DNA of 64,000 nt from Acanthaster planci (taxonomy: Eukaryota; Echinodermata; Asteroidea; Valvatida; Acanthasteridae). Where the stretch lies: assembly GCF_001949145.1 (NCBI RefSeq), contig NW_019091380.1, positions 1,481,753 to 1,545,752 of the forward strand, written 5' to 3'. This document shows, one piece after another, positions 11,635 to 24,200 of this stretch. Both the position numbers and the translations under genes were made by a program. Numbering within the stretch: the first letter of the stretch is position 1; each line of letters starts with the position of its first letter. The notes under the pieces are model-generated. The model saw only the letters and a list, made by a program, of their open reading frames with translations. It made no database searches and was not told where the DNA came from.

Positions 11635-11837
11635 TATTTTGTTTTCAGATGTTTATCTGAGGATGGACATCACACCAACACCATCATCACCAACAACAAT
11701 AATATCAACGCATCTAAACGACGCACAGTATCTGCAGCTGAAAACGCGTGTAATAATCTCTGCCCATGCACGTTGGACTCTAAAACCATTTCAGCTCCCC
11801 GGGGTGTAGGCTAAACATAATAACCATAGCTGCCCTC

Positions 11838-12745
11838 ATAGGTAGGGGAGACCGGGGATGAACGTTACAAAATTAACATTTTGCACCAAATAATTGTAAT
11901 GAAAGAACTCTAATACTCCCTCTTGGGTATGTGGGTAGCCCATTATGTTTACTATAACTTGAAGTATACAAAACATGAAAACATAAAGCAACTAATTATC
12001 TACTCATTAATTAATGAAGGTAAATTTTAGTAACAACTTACCCCACTTACCGGGTAAGTTGTTACACCATACGGGGTAAGTTGTTACAATATGTAAATAA
12101 CTTATATCACTCATTTTGTTGTACAATAGCAGTTACCACCTCAGTCTACTACCAAGAAAGCAACTGCATTGTCAGTTAAGGTGTTTATAAATAAAGGAAC
12201 TACTTGTTCATTCCAGCGATAAATTTAACTTTTGTTTTAATTAGAAACACCTGAAATATAGCTAAAATACCTCTTCGGGATTAATAAGGATCACTGTCCA
12301 AAATTTAGCCACTGTCCGTGTCCATCATTTTGCATTCATCACACAGGTGGCTTTTCCTTCCATCTGTACATTCTACAGAAGCGTTTGTATCAGTTAATTA
12401 AATTGAAAGAACTTAATTTATATTACAACCGAGGTAATGATACTCTTACATTAAAGTCAGCAGCTGCAACTCTATAAGTATCACCATGCTCCAACACACA
12501 CGCTGAGCAGCAGCTTCCGTGACATTGTAAGCTGTTGCCCCCCCCCCTGTCTTCCTTTTGTAGGTTCTTAGCATAATTACTACAGTAGCTCAATCTGGAA
12601 GTAAAGCAAAACAGACAATTGAAATATTTTCAGCTGAAAATATACGCAAAATATAGTTCAACATATGTAAAATGTAACGGGGAAGGTTGTTACAGTGACA
12701 CGGGGTAGGTTGTTACATTGTAACAACCTACCCCATAGGGTATAC
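11838..12745. repeat. Element with repeated GGGGTARGTTGTTACA motifs
   Basis: The motif GGGGTA(A/G)GTTGTTACA occurs six times in two clusters (12034-12088 and 12677-12733), in both orientations. The outer ends, GGGGAGACCGGGGATGAACG at about 11845 and the inverted TGTAACAACCTACCCC at 12718-12733, are roughly inverted, which suggests one non-autonomous DNA transposon of about 0.9 kb. No transposase is seen. Confidence 0.55.
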
Positions 12746-12773
12746 AATCTGCTGTAACTCAACCTTCAGGCAG

Positions 12774-13401
12774 AATAAACCTTTTCAACGTTCGCATTGC
12801 ATTGTGGGTTTGGACGACATACATGCAATGCATTTTACGCACAACCTTATGGGAGCAGTGTACCTGCAAAACGTTAATCTCTTTCCATTTAATTTCATAC
12901 TCCAATTAAAGCCTTCCTCTTCTGACAAAGTGTTGCAATATTGATTTTAGGACGAAGATATTCACAAACTTCGAAGTTTAAAACTTGGCAGAGAAGGAAA
13001 ATTCGGAGAATTCCTTCCAACAACGCCACTTTTTGTCACCGACCAAGCTTTGCCTAATTCGTGAATACTAATGTTCTAGTATTGTCCAATCAAAATTACG
13101 ACTTGCAGCTCATTTATCCCGCTTTGGCCAGTCACGTTCATTTTCAGCCTGTAGAGTGACTGGTGCCCTTTAAAAAGGCAATTAAGGGTGATTTGTTCTT
13201 ACAAAAATCTGAAAACCTATTTGAAAATGTTTCTTTTATAATTTGATATTACGCATGCATCTGTGAGTTGATAAGCAGATATATCAAAAACATTTAGTAG
13301 AAAACTGTAACTTGATTTTTGACTGGTTCACTTCCCCGACAGGGTTGTGGATAAAATGCATTGCTTGTTTGAATGCATTGCGAACGTCGAAAAGGTTTAT
13401 T
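12774..13401. repeat. Foldback element with 70-80 bp diverged arms
   Basis: The left arm (12774-12856, starting AATAAACCTTTTCAACGTTC) matches the reverse complement of 13331-13401, including AATGCATTTTA..CACAACC. The interior has no coding signal. It begins almost directly after the GGGGTARGTTGTTACA element. Confidence 0.65.
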
Positions 13402-13984
13402 ACAGGTCAAGACCTGGGGATGTATTAGTGACCTAATATCAAGTTAGCGTTTTGCACCCCCCAATAGTAGGAGCTATTACAAAGTTCACGTTTTGTCAGA
13501 AAGTTACTAGGAATGGTGCTACTTAACCAAAAGTGCTACTTACTTAGCACGAATCTACAGTTCCTCGTACATTCTCCTTGACTGAGCAAGGTCTTAAACG
13601 TTAGGCAGAGAGTCAAACGAAGTCAACATGTGATGGATCGCCAACGATGTCATTCTAAACTTTTACTTTTATTTCCCCATGTCCATTTTATGGTATATTC
13701 CTCTTGAAAGTTGTCCAATAAAATCTCCTTGTTTATGGATTGGAGTGCGCGTGGCGCGTTCTGCGTGTTGTGTCGCACGCAGACTCATGACCAATAGGAT
13801 GGAGTAAACTGTCTCGTGTCCAGGTACCAGCGCGTGTTTCGCGTAGCGGGAATTATCAAATGTCAATACGCAGTCAAGTTGGCCGTTGTTGAATATGGAG
13901 ACTGTCTGAGGTATTAGTTTTATGAATTACAATTCAAAACTGCCTGTGGTGTTCACTTGAGTGCATGTGTGGTTTACTATAAGG

Positions 13985-14300
13985 GTGAAGTCCGTCAATT
14001 CAAGCCCCATTGAAAACAGTATAAAATCAGCATTGTTCAGGTCTCAGTAACACACACACCAACATCTCGGAGGTTTCTGAAACAAAATTAAATTATTGTT
14101 TTGTTCTTAATCTGTCCATTTCTTTCCATTTTTTCGGTTAACCAAATACATCTTATTTATTCAAATTATACAAAATCACCCTTCAAAAGTGAAAGCTCCG
14201 AAGTTTGCATGCAGCCATTTTACGAATGGCATCCCTCTACTTTCTCGGGCACTTAGGACCGTTTTTCAACCTTATTTTTATTATCCATGCATTCTGCAAA
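13985..14300 (-). repeat. Dispersed repeat D, copy 1 (inverted relative to 44090-44355)
   Basis: Read on the minus strand, this matches 44090-44355 through the blocks AAAnnTGGTCCTAAGTGCCC, GAGAAAGT, AATGGCTGCA, TAATTTAATT, and TGCTGATTTTAnACTGTTTT followed by CAATGGGGC. The two copies are about 30 kb apart and diverged. Confidence 0.6.
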
Positions 14301-17300
14301 TGTAAGCCCAAAGAACCAGGGAAATAATCGTGGTAAATATTCAAACATTCTCACCATTTTTGGTGCCAAGCAACCATCTCACTGCATGGTTGGTTACTGC
14401 CCTTAATCCTCGGCACGCTCGGCCAAGGTTTGGCCGATGCTGCACGTGAGGCCTGCACGACTTGATGTATTCCTTGTTTTGAAGAGGAACAAACCAGCCT
14501 CAGCCCCTCTGGTAAGCCTAAAGGTTACAAACATCGCTGGCAACAACCTGGCCGTCTCCTAGTAAACAATACACACCAACACGCAGCTGCTTCAGTAAAG
14601 CCATACACAAAATGCTGGACTCACAGAAACAAAATGGCTACCTTACTGATTCCCTCCACCCCACCCCCACATACTTCCAGGTTCAGAAACAGCCCTATTC
14701 CGAATTTTGTTAATTTACTGAATAGATCATTTTGATCTTCCCTTGCAATATTCATAAATACGTCAGACAGTCTCCCTACAACTCTCAACAACGTGCACTT
14801 GACCGTGTATTAACATTTGATAAAGCCTGCTGAGAAGTGATAATGCTCACTGCGTAAATTACGCTCTTGCACCTGGATACGAGACAGTTTAATTGCTTCT
14901 GATTGGTCAAGAGTCTGTGTGCAACGCGGCTCACCACTCGCGCTAAGTCCACATAAGGAAATTCTATTGGACAACTTGCACAGGGAATATACAATAAAAT
15001 GGACGGGGTGTTTGGGAAAATGAAAGTAAAATTCGAGAATAAAATTGTTAGAATGCCATCACGTACGGACTTGTTGACTCTCTGACTAACAAGGAATTGA
15101 TGAATGGGAATAAATACGTGGTTGGCCGGTCTTACACTAACGTTTCTAGACCGGCTCAGGAATGGATGCGACAAATGGCCGAGCCGCTTCAACGCACATT
15201 TAAGACTGACTAAGCTCACATTATTCCCTAATTAGGACCCCTGAACAAAAGAATTCCACATAAAGTAGGGTGTGATGGCGTTGTGCCGACTCGCACACGT
15301 GCACACAATGTTTCGCTCTCTCTGAAAAACAGTTTCAGAGGCATTTTAGGGTCAAGGTTATCGGTGGCAAAATGAAGAGAAACAGTCCAGGAAATCATCA
15401 TCAAACATCCAGCTGGAAGGGATTATCCTGGTTTGAGAAAAAGGAGCACTTTCCTCAAGTTTCCTTAACCACAGGACAACAAAGGAATGTCCACACTTTG
15501 TGTATAAAATCGACGTGTGGTTGGGTGTGTGCATGCGCTCGTGCATACATTCCAGTTTGTTACTATCAAAAGTGATACGTATTACAACTCGCTGTTTACA
15601 CGGCCCAGATGTAAGTGCTAGTGCGCAAACTCCCTTCGTTTGCTCTGCACTTTCTGGTACACAGTGACGTCACATTCGGCACTCTACATGTACAGTATAC
15701 GTCGCAATTTCTACAATTACAAGGATAGTTGGCTGACAGATGAGATCGAACAGAGATTAAACAATCCCTGTTGATATCGGCAAATTGGAAGGCTGTAATT
15801 TCATAACGAAACACTTCAATTTCACAATCATTTATTGCAATTTTGCACACCCACCCCTTTTTTACGAATGAAAGAATCGTACAGACCACAGAACACACTC
15901 GGCTTTTGACCCCTCACCCCCGTGCAAGGAGTGGTAGTAGTACTGCCAACAGCTGGGTTCAAGAGCTATTTTCTTTGCAAATGCGTCACGGCTGTGGTAT
16001 CGTTTCCGGTGTTTGTGTTTTTGTTCTCCCAGCTTCCTATCGCTTTTGAGGAGTGATCTTCTTTCAAATTAACTTAGCTCTACCGTTGCAGGAGGGTAGA
16101 CTACGAAATTGATTGATGTAAAAAATGACCAAGAATTCTTTGTCACTTCCCTGGTTGGATAAGCCTGCAGAAGTCGTATGTATCTTTTTAAGACAATGTA
16201 TTTTGAAATACACAACTTTTATTGTTTGTTTTATTTTATTCATATGTATGATAGGATGATCTAAGCATTTCATTTTCAATAGTTTGCGGATTTTCACCTT
16301 ATTGCCACTTTATTGATATGAGGTACAATGTTGGTGTATCCTTGTCAGATCTGACATTCGGTTTTTGGAAATTGAGAGCGCATTCTTCAGTTTGAAAGAG
16401 TGATTGCGTAATGCACCTACATTAAAAGATTAAATACCTGTAGTAGCAATATTTACGCAGAGGCGGTCCATTGTCACATGATTGACCTTAAAGGTACATT
16501 CTTCAAATATTGATATATCACAAGCTTGCATTGGGATTTAAAGCCATTACATTTAAAGAAAGTGATGCGTTATAGGCATGTATTATGTCGATGCAGTCCT
16601 GGGTCTGGGTGATTTTACGTGAAAGGGGCACTCTCAATAGGCTATACTTGTAAAACTACAGGTATAAGTTAATTGTGTGGATACGTTCAGTAATACATGA
16701 TGAAGCTTAAAAGGGTGCCCTCCTCAAGGGCATATGTCAGCAGAATTACAGATCATGTAAAGTTGAAATGACAGATCTCATTATGAACGCATAATAGGTT
16801 TCTGTGTATATCAAACTCTGCCATGTCATCAAATTTACATCGTCCGATAGCAACCGCCCATGTCTGTAACTGGATCCCAGGTAGACAACGCAATAGTTGG
16901 AGTGTTGGATTTCTGTCTACCAATGTGGAATGCGATGAAACTTCGTATAGCGGGGAGGACGCCATATGGCTCTGTTTGGAAGTTTATGTTCATGATATTA
17001 ATGTACATCTGTAATACGTATTCAGCTTTTTAAAAATGTTTTCCTTTTTGAGTGATATTGAAGGCATTTTAGTCGGAAGTGGTAAAAATTCTTCACAATC
17101 TTATACTTTTTTAACTCACCACAAAAAGTGGGGGGATGATTCAATAGCCCCTCCCACTTCATGGGGGTATATATAACCCCCATGCCCCCGGGATTTACGT
17201 TCATGGCCACGGTGTATTGCGGGACAAGAAATTGATAAGGTTGAACAATCCAAAGGACAAGAACTGAACGGACTGTCTCTGAAAGATGTGAATATATGAA

Positions 17301-19849
17301 TACATTTGGCTGGCGTGTTATCATTTTGTTTTCTACATGAAATGAAAAGTACAGTTTAATTTGCCTACGTACAGACCACATACATACTGTTTTTGATGGT
17401 GGCCATGAACATATATAATTCACGAGAAACAAATTCAGCCTTTGGAGCATTGGTGTCTTTATATTTTTAAAGGTCAACTCTAGTTCGTCCATGATGAGAG
17501 CATTATGTAGTAGTCCTGTACGTGTGTGTCAGTAACTGAACAAAGTTGGAATGACGAATGGTAAATTTGCCGGAAACAGCATGAACCTCGTAACTAATGG
17601 TTACTCCTCTGCTGCTTTACTCACACCCGTAATTGCACTATCCTCATACACACTCCTGAAAAAAAGTAACGGCATGACACCCCCTGGAGCATAATAGTGA
17701 CTTCTCAAAACGTTCCCACCTGTGGTTGTGGCTTTGGAGTCAGGAGCCGTAAATAACGTCACCAACATCATGAACTGACAATCGAGAACCAAGTTAGTTT
17801 TGTTTTCACGAGCTGGCACCCGGTCCGGCACTTCTATCGCGTACTCTCTGCATTTTAGTTTTCACAGACTGATACCGATCTTAATTTCGTCAGTAAAAAC
17901 GACATTAATTATTTTTTTGGTGCAATGCAGCAAGTATGCCGGTGGATTCATGTTAAACTTCTCAAAGCACTTTTCTTCGCTCTGTATTGCCGCAGTAAGC
18001 TTGGGTGTCTGTGAAAACGAAAATCAGTCTATTCGCGTCAGTTCCAATGTGTGCGCACTACTAGGTGTTAGGTCGTGAAACCGAAGTCATTGGATAACGT
18101 GGTTTTTACTAACTGACACTCATTTGCGAGTGTCGGCCAGATCTCCTTATCAACCAATCGATCGTTGAAGCTTGACCTTATTCCGCCCCAGACGAACTTG
18201 GTTGCGGCCACTTCCATCTTTTTTCCAAGTTGAGACACTCATTTTAAGTATATCAGTTAATTGAGTTCCACATCTATTCATACGATTTTGTTGTGGTAAT
18301 TTGTATTTTGCGTGGTAGCGCCCCCGTGCTTGTAATGAGGACGTCAATAAGGAATTATTGACTGATCTATCTCGGGAAAATGGCTTTGAGCGGGAGCATT
18401 ATGGCCGAATTCCACAAAAGTAATCAATAAGAATGGTCCTGGACAAACTCGTGGAGGCTCTGCGTGGGGGAAAATGGATTTTGACAGTGCCGGAGAAAAA
18501 TATAGGGGGTAGGTGTAACGGGGGAACACATTGATCATTCAAAGGAGTTGAGTAAACAGAGGGGTGCTTGACGTGACAATGTGCTCTGAATATAAATGCT
18601 CCGATTTTTTTTCTTTGTTTGTGTTTTCCATCTTGAAGCAAATCATTGTCGCCTCACTGGCATACTAGGCAGTGTCCAAATTGCTCGGCTGCGGCTAGAA
18701 ATCACGCACGCGTATTTGGTTGTTGCCGCAGCCAGTTTCCATTCAGTTGTGTGCAATTTCAAACAGCCATACTTTGGAGTTCGGGCAATGGTCAAAGCTG
18801 TTTGATCAGAAATTTTTCGTGCTAGTTCATACCATGCCACTCATAGCTGGTAACTTACAGATTAACCCAGATCAGCAGTAAAAGTAGTTGCTTTGTTTTA
18901 AGATAACTAGTGTTTCTACAGGGCGGCCTTTCGTGACACAATTATTGGGATTCGGGAATTGATTCAGGCTTGAATTTATTTGATTAGGCCTAATTTGTTT
19001 AATATTCTAACTTCCATTTTTGGTATTTGTAACGGACATGTGTGGTTTTGAAGACGACACTCTTGGCTCGATAATGTTTTTTCTATATCGAATTATTTCC
19101 TCTTCGCTATCCAGAGATATGCCCCACAAGCGATCAGAATCGAGTTCGTGCATGCCACTTCTTATAGTGTGGCTGAAATACCCCCAAACCGCATCTCAAC
19201 CATTTTGATTTGAAAGGACATTGCTGTGTATATACTGAAAATGCTGAGGGCTTATTTTGTTCTACAATGTGGCACAAATCCAATTTTGGCTGCTTTCATC
19301 GTACTGGGGAATACACTGTCAGACAACAGAATCCAACGTGTTGCTTTTAAGATGTTATATCATGTGCTCGATCATGGTGCCTTTTAACATTTTTTCAAAT
19401 AGTGACAAAATAGCAGATTTTCATCCAGCGACCCCAATGCTTCTTCAAGTGGAAACCCTTCTTCTCTCGAAGTCTCTCAAAATGTTTATTTGCTTTATCT
19501 TGTCCTTGATTGATAACCAGTGGTGGGATCTGATGCGTTGAGGTTAGTTACTGTACCTTCGGTACGGGTGCATTACGGTTCAACGAGAGTGCACCTTTAT
19601 TTCAACGTAGAGTTTCAAGTCCGTTTCGGATTCGAGTGTTTCCATTCTATGTGCGTGCTTTAGTCGTGTTTGTTAAAAATATATCTCTTGAAGGTCAGGG
19701 GCAGATCTAGCTTTCGGCAAACGGGGTGGCAGGGGAAAGGGGATAACTGCCGCTGCTGACCGCCATCATTAACCGCCATCTCATCATTTTACTGGTCGGC
19801 TGGCGATTTGCTAACACTCACTTATTGGCAATTAACGCACCTGCTATGT
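14301..19849. other. Intergenic region between SLC16 copies B and C, no supported gene
   Basis: Both strands were read. The longest open frames (for example 14785-15219 minus, 144 codons, and 17022-17492 minus, 156 codons) have no recognisable domain, signal or splice context. They contain the Cys/Phe/Ile-rich composition typical of chance frames in AT-rich DNA. A near-perfect palindrome lies at 17160-17184. Nothing else could be supported. Confidence 0.5.
17160..17184. repeat. 25-bp near-perfect palindrome around TATATATAA
   Basis: CATGGGGGT and ACCCCCATG flank a TATATATAA centre. No gene starts nearby, so a promoter role is not supported. Confidence 0.7.
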
Positions 19850-20230
19850 CATCCAACTGTGTCAGAAACTGGCTTTTCGACTGAGCTCTGCGGCTATAAA
19901 TTATGCACGCACTAAACATTTGCTCCACAAAGGCAGCCATGACATTTGCTCAGTCGTGCATAAAATAAGAGTTGTGCATAATTAGAATGGGGTTCTTGCT
20001 AATATGTAGGTTCAAATTTGCAATTGCATTTTGGAAAGGAAAAGCCACAACCTACAGCGCCAGTTTTGTGCGGAATACAAAGTACGTTTCATCATTTCCC
20101 CTCGTGTTTTCGGTTTTGATGCACGTCAACGCTGTCACAGCCACCCATTAAAAGGAGTCTAGAAACGGGGCACGTGGCTCGGTAAAAGTGGGTGCATGGT
20201 TGTATCACCGTGGTTACTTACGACTGAACG
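19850..20230 (+). promoter_or_regulatory. Candidate promoter/5' region of SLC16 copy C, shared with copy B
   Basis: Counterpart of 3940-4350. It shares CCAGTTTTGTGCGGAATACA, a CATAAAATAAG box and GTTGTATCACCGTGGTTACTT in the same order. It lies about 1.1 kb before the copy C start codon, against about 2.6 kb in copy B. Copy B has gained a foldback element and the hAT-type element in between, which accounts for part of the difference. Confidence 0.35.
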
Positions 20231-21298
20231 TACCACCAAAAACATGTTGATAGTGTGTAAGATGCAATAACTGTGGAAATTATCTTGCCATTGATTTCTT
20301 GTCCCTTAAAACCGAAATGATATGACCATGGGTACGAAACAAGTCTGGCAATTTCTATTTCTATGGGCAAAATGTAAGTCTTTAACCTCGTTCTCTTATA
20401 AGAGAAGCAATGGTAATTATGAAAAAAAGGAAAGTAATTCTGAGTACGTGCATTCGACTCGATTCTTCTTTGTTTTGCATTCATGAAGTGTAACTTACCT
20501 CAGTTTTTCGGGATTTCCGTATGTTGGTTTTACAAGGTAAAAGTGGCGTAATTTAATTCAAGGTTACGCCTGTAAGCAGAAAGTCATAAAATTATGCCTT
20601 CCATAACAACCACATGTATTTTTCCTAGCAAACTAGAATCAGCTGTGGATGCACAATGCAATATCGTACACATATAATAGAAACCTGGAAGAAAGTGTAA
20701 CAGAAAAGGTCGGACTGCTTCACATATTGCATGTGCGCCACAACGTGTTTACCAAGGAGAAATCATTTTGGACTGAACACATCGAAAATATGGTATGCTG
20801 GTAGTACCATCTACTCCAGCTAATTAGCACCTTTAAAACGTATTTAGAGTCACGGACGTTCTTAAATGTCAAGCGTATATTCCTGGGAAGGTCAGTTTTG
20901 ACTGTTATTTAGTTTCTTCCTCAAATTTCCATTTTTTATGCATTATTCTATTCTATTCCGTACTGTCAGTATTAGTACCTTCGGTATAAGCTTATTACAG
21001 TTTTTCTGTCCGATTATCAATGACTGCAGAAACCAGTGGCGTGACTGATGTAAACCTCCGAAGGGTATAACACTCAGAGTGCACACAGCTTTTCTGAAGG
21101 GAGCACTTAAAATCTAATAAAGAACGTCTTCTTGTATTGTTTTATTCGTGTCAAGGCTTAACTCAAGACCTAAGGCCAAGGCTTTAATAAAGAGGGTAGG
21201 TGCTTCATAACATACGAAGGATTGTTATGACCTAGAATACGAATGCTTTAGCTGAAAGCTGCATCACTGAAGTGATCACTGTGTTTTCAGCCCCAGCC

Positions 21299-24200
21299 AT
21301 GTTCTCACCGGACTCTGAAGCTCGTCATTGGCCCGTGGTGCTGGCCAGCTTCCTCACTGTTGGTTTGACGTTTGGATTGGGCAGTTCGCTTGGTGTCTTC
21401 TACATAGAGTGGTTCCGTGAGTTCCCACACAGTGCTGCCTTGGTCGGCTGGCTGTCGTCTTCCGTCTTTACGCTGCTGTATTTATTTTGTAAGCTGAAGA
21501 CAAATTTCTTTTCTTTCAGATCAAAGCAGAGTGAGGTGGGATGTTTTCCTTCCTTTGTCTGTTTGTTTGTTGTTTATTTAATTGTTTAAACGACAACAAA
21601 GAAAAGCTAAGTATTTAGAGTTTGCATTGACATCTCAAAAAGGAGCACAGAGACTGGTAATACGGATTCCCTCTCCAGCCAGATACTTTAGTTCCTGATT
21701 ACTGATTACTTCCCATCATTCAGCATGCATCGCTGGAGCACTGGTGAAGTACTTCGGAGTTCGGCGAGTGGCAGTGGCTGGAGCATCGTTATCGTTCACG
21801 GGGCTTGTCATCGCGTCTTTTGGTCGGGAATTCTACGTGCTGTTCATCACCATACCATTCATGACAGGTAAAAGACTTTTAGTCTTGGTTTGTACGATAA
21901 TTTGCAGCAGGGTTTCAAGAATGGAGTATCGAGGTTTCACTACCTCCCCTCTTCGGTAGCAACTATAGAAGGCTGTGCCGACACTTAAACAGAAAACTAG
22001 AGGCTATAGTATTTTGATGAAGTGTAACACTCTTGTGGAGAACCATCTCTTCAACCTTTCCTTTGTTGTTGCATAAATGAGGCTTGCCCAGTATGCACAT
22101 TGAAATTGTCGCTGGGTTGCAGTCATTTTCATTTGCTGCAGGGAAAGCCGGTTCAATGCAGATTTGACAATGATCCCCACCCTTTTGCAACTAACTCCTT
22201 AGCTCACGATAAATACACTGAGCCCAACCCGACTGTGTTCTGGCACGACGCGTAAGGTGAACGCAGTTGGAAAAAGTAGCGGGGGGAGGGGGCTGCATCC
22301 AAATCATAGTATAGAGCTGGAAATACACAGAGGTGCACAAATAATACAACTAGACTCTTGCGGCCTATTTTAGCCATAGCCTAGCATTGAAGGAGCACAA
22401 GGTTTAGTGCCCACTACAAAGTGCGCGGGGCTCACTGGATCGGTCTATAGAGGGATTTCACATTAGCGCCGCCTGCGCATATCCGCATCGAAATCGAGGA
22501 TCTCTGTGCTGAACTTTGTCGCGCGCGCCCGCACATTCGACACAGTACATGAAGTATACAAGTAGATACACGACCATCACAGGTACGTCAGTTCGCGGTA
22601 AATTGCTGTTATTTTTTTTCTTTTGTTGTTATGAATCTTATGTTCTGGCTGCATACACATAGCTCAAAATTAATGCAGCCAGGATTGGTTGTCTGTCGAT
22701 GAAATTATCAGGATATTACTGTGAAATTGGGCTAATTTAGATCTTCGATATTTTTTTTTTGTTAACAGTATGCAATGCGTGTGACTATAATTATGCAAGC
22801 CGTTTTCCAGTTTGGGAAGAAATTTCATGACGTAATGGTCCACAAAGGTTTCAGTCGCATGTATCATGAAAGAATAGGTACCCGTATTTAACCGGATGAA
22901 TTCTACATGTAGGCTTTTCAGCAAAAAAGATTGGCAACCAGTATGAGGAAATTTAAAGTCGAGGTTTTCAACGTTTCTTCGGGCCGGGGAGTAACGTTAT
23001 GCATGTAATATCGACAAGGATCACATCAACTCTCAAGACGCATGTCGAGTCATCCTGAAAGACTCTTCCACAAAATTTGCTGTCTGAAAAGTCTGAATTT
23101 AACATACTTTTATATATTTTGTGTCTTGACTCCTACTTTCAATCGTTTGATCGTAATACAACTAAGAATCGTGAGCACTAGGCACAGCGTCACTTTGTGG
23201 CTGACAGTGCATACACATCGCGTATATCGCGCCTTTGTCAATGTGTGTGTGAAGCTGGCACATACAGCCTCGTTTTCAAACGCAGATATGCGCAGATCGA
23301 TGCCAAACGCGTCGTATTGGGATCCCTCCATTGCACAATACATTTGAATACTAACTGTGACGTCGCACCGGCGATACTCGTGCTTTGCTCTTTCAGTCGG
23401 CTTTATGGGAGACTAAAAAGTGGTACAAACTTGATTTTCCGGGCTTACGTTTATTCGGGAATATTTCTTTATATTCTGAATTGTTAGGAGCAAATTAAAT
23501 CACAACAAAAAGCACATGGCAGCCCTGATTGTTTTCTTTCAAAATATCCAAAGAGTAGGTATTTGATGTTGAAAATTGATGTGCTATCAACGTTGACCAA
23601 CGTCACTCGAACAGTGGTTGGCGGCTTGTCGATTCTATCATTTGGAACCAGGTCCTGGTGTAGGGTTGCATCTGTAGTTATCAACAGCCTTTTCGTAATT
23701 GACCAACCACTAACATCAAAACAATTGTGCGGGATATGGCAGAGACCGTGAAAGCAGCGAAAGATGCTGAACGTGATTATGGGATTTGACGAATAAGGTT
23801 CGACAACAGGATCATTTGAGTAGGACTGAATTTGTCTTGCGCTCTAGTAAGAAGCAGTTCCCTAGGGTAGTCGAGCGAAAGGTTTGCGCTTGAGCTTACC
23901 AAAACATTTATTAATAAAAGGCATGATTGTTTTTTTGTATGGTTTTTAATTATCGTTATTGGTATCTACAAATTTTGCTTATCTTCCATGATCTATAGGG
24001 ATTGGTTGTAGCCTGTGCTACTCCAGCATCATGACCATAATCAGCGACTGTTTTCACCAGCATTTCGCTCTGGCTTGGGGAATTGCATGGTCAGGAGGAA
24101 GTGTCGGGATAGTGACTTTACCCATCGTTAGCGGCTTCCTGATCGACCATTACGGATGGAGGGGGGCTCTGCTGGTCATCAGTGCGATACAAGCAAATAT

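Noticed and set aside
14785-15219. 144-codon minus-strand frame
   Set aside because: No domain, no splice or promoter context, Cys/Ser/Leu-rich chance composition and repeat-like DNA.
17022-17492. 156-codon minus-strand frame, the longest unassigned one
   Set aside because: No recognisable family or membrane topology, and it spans the TATA palindrome. I could not support it as a gene.
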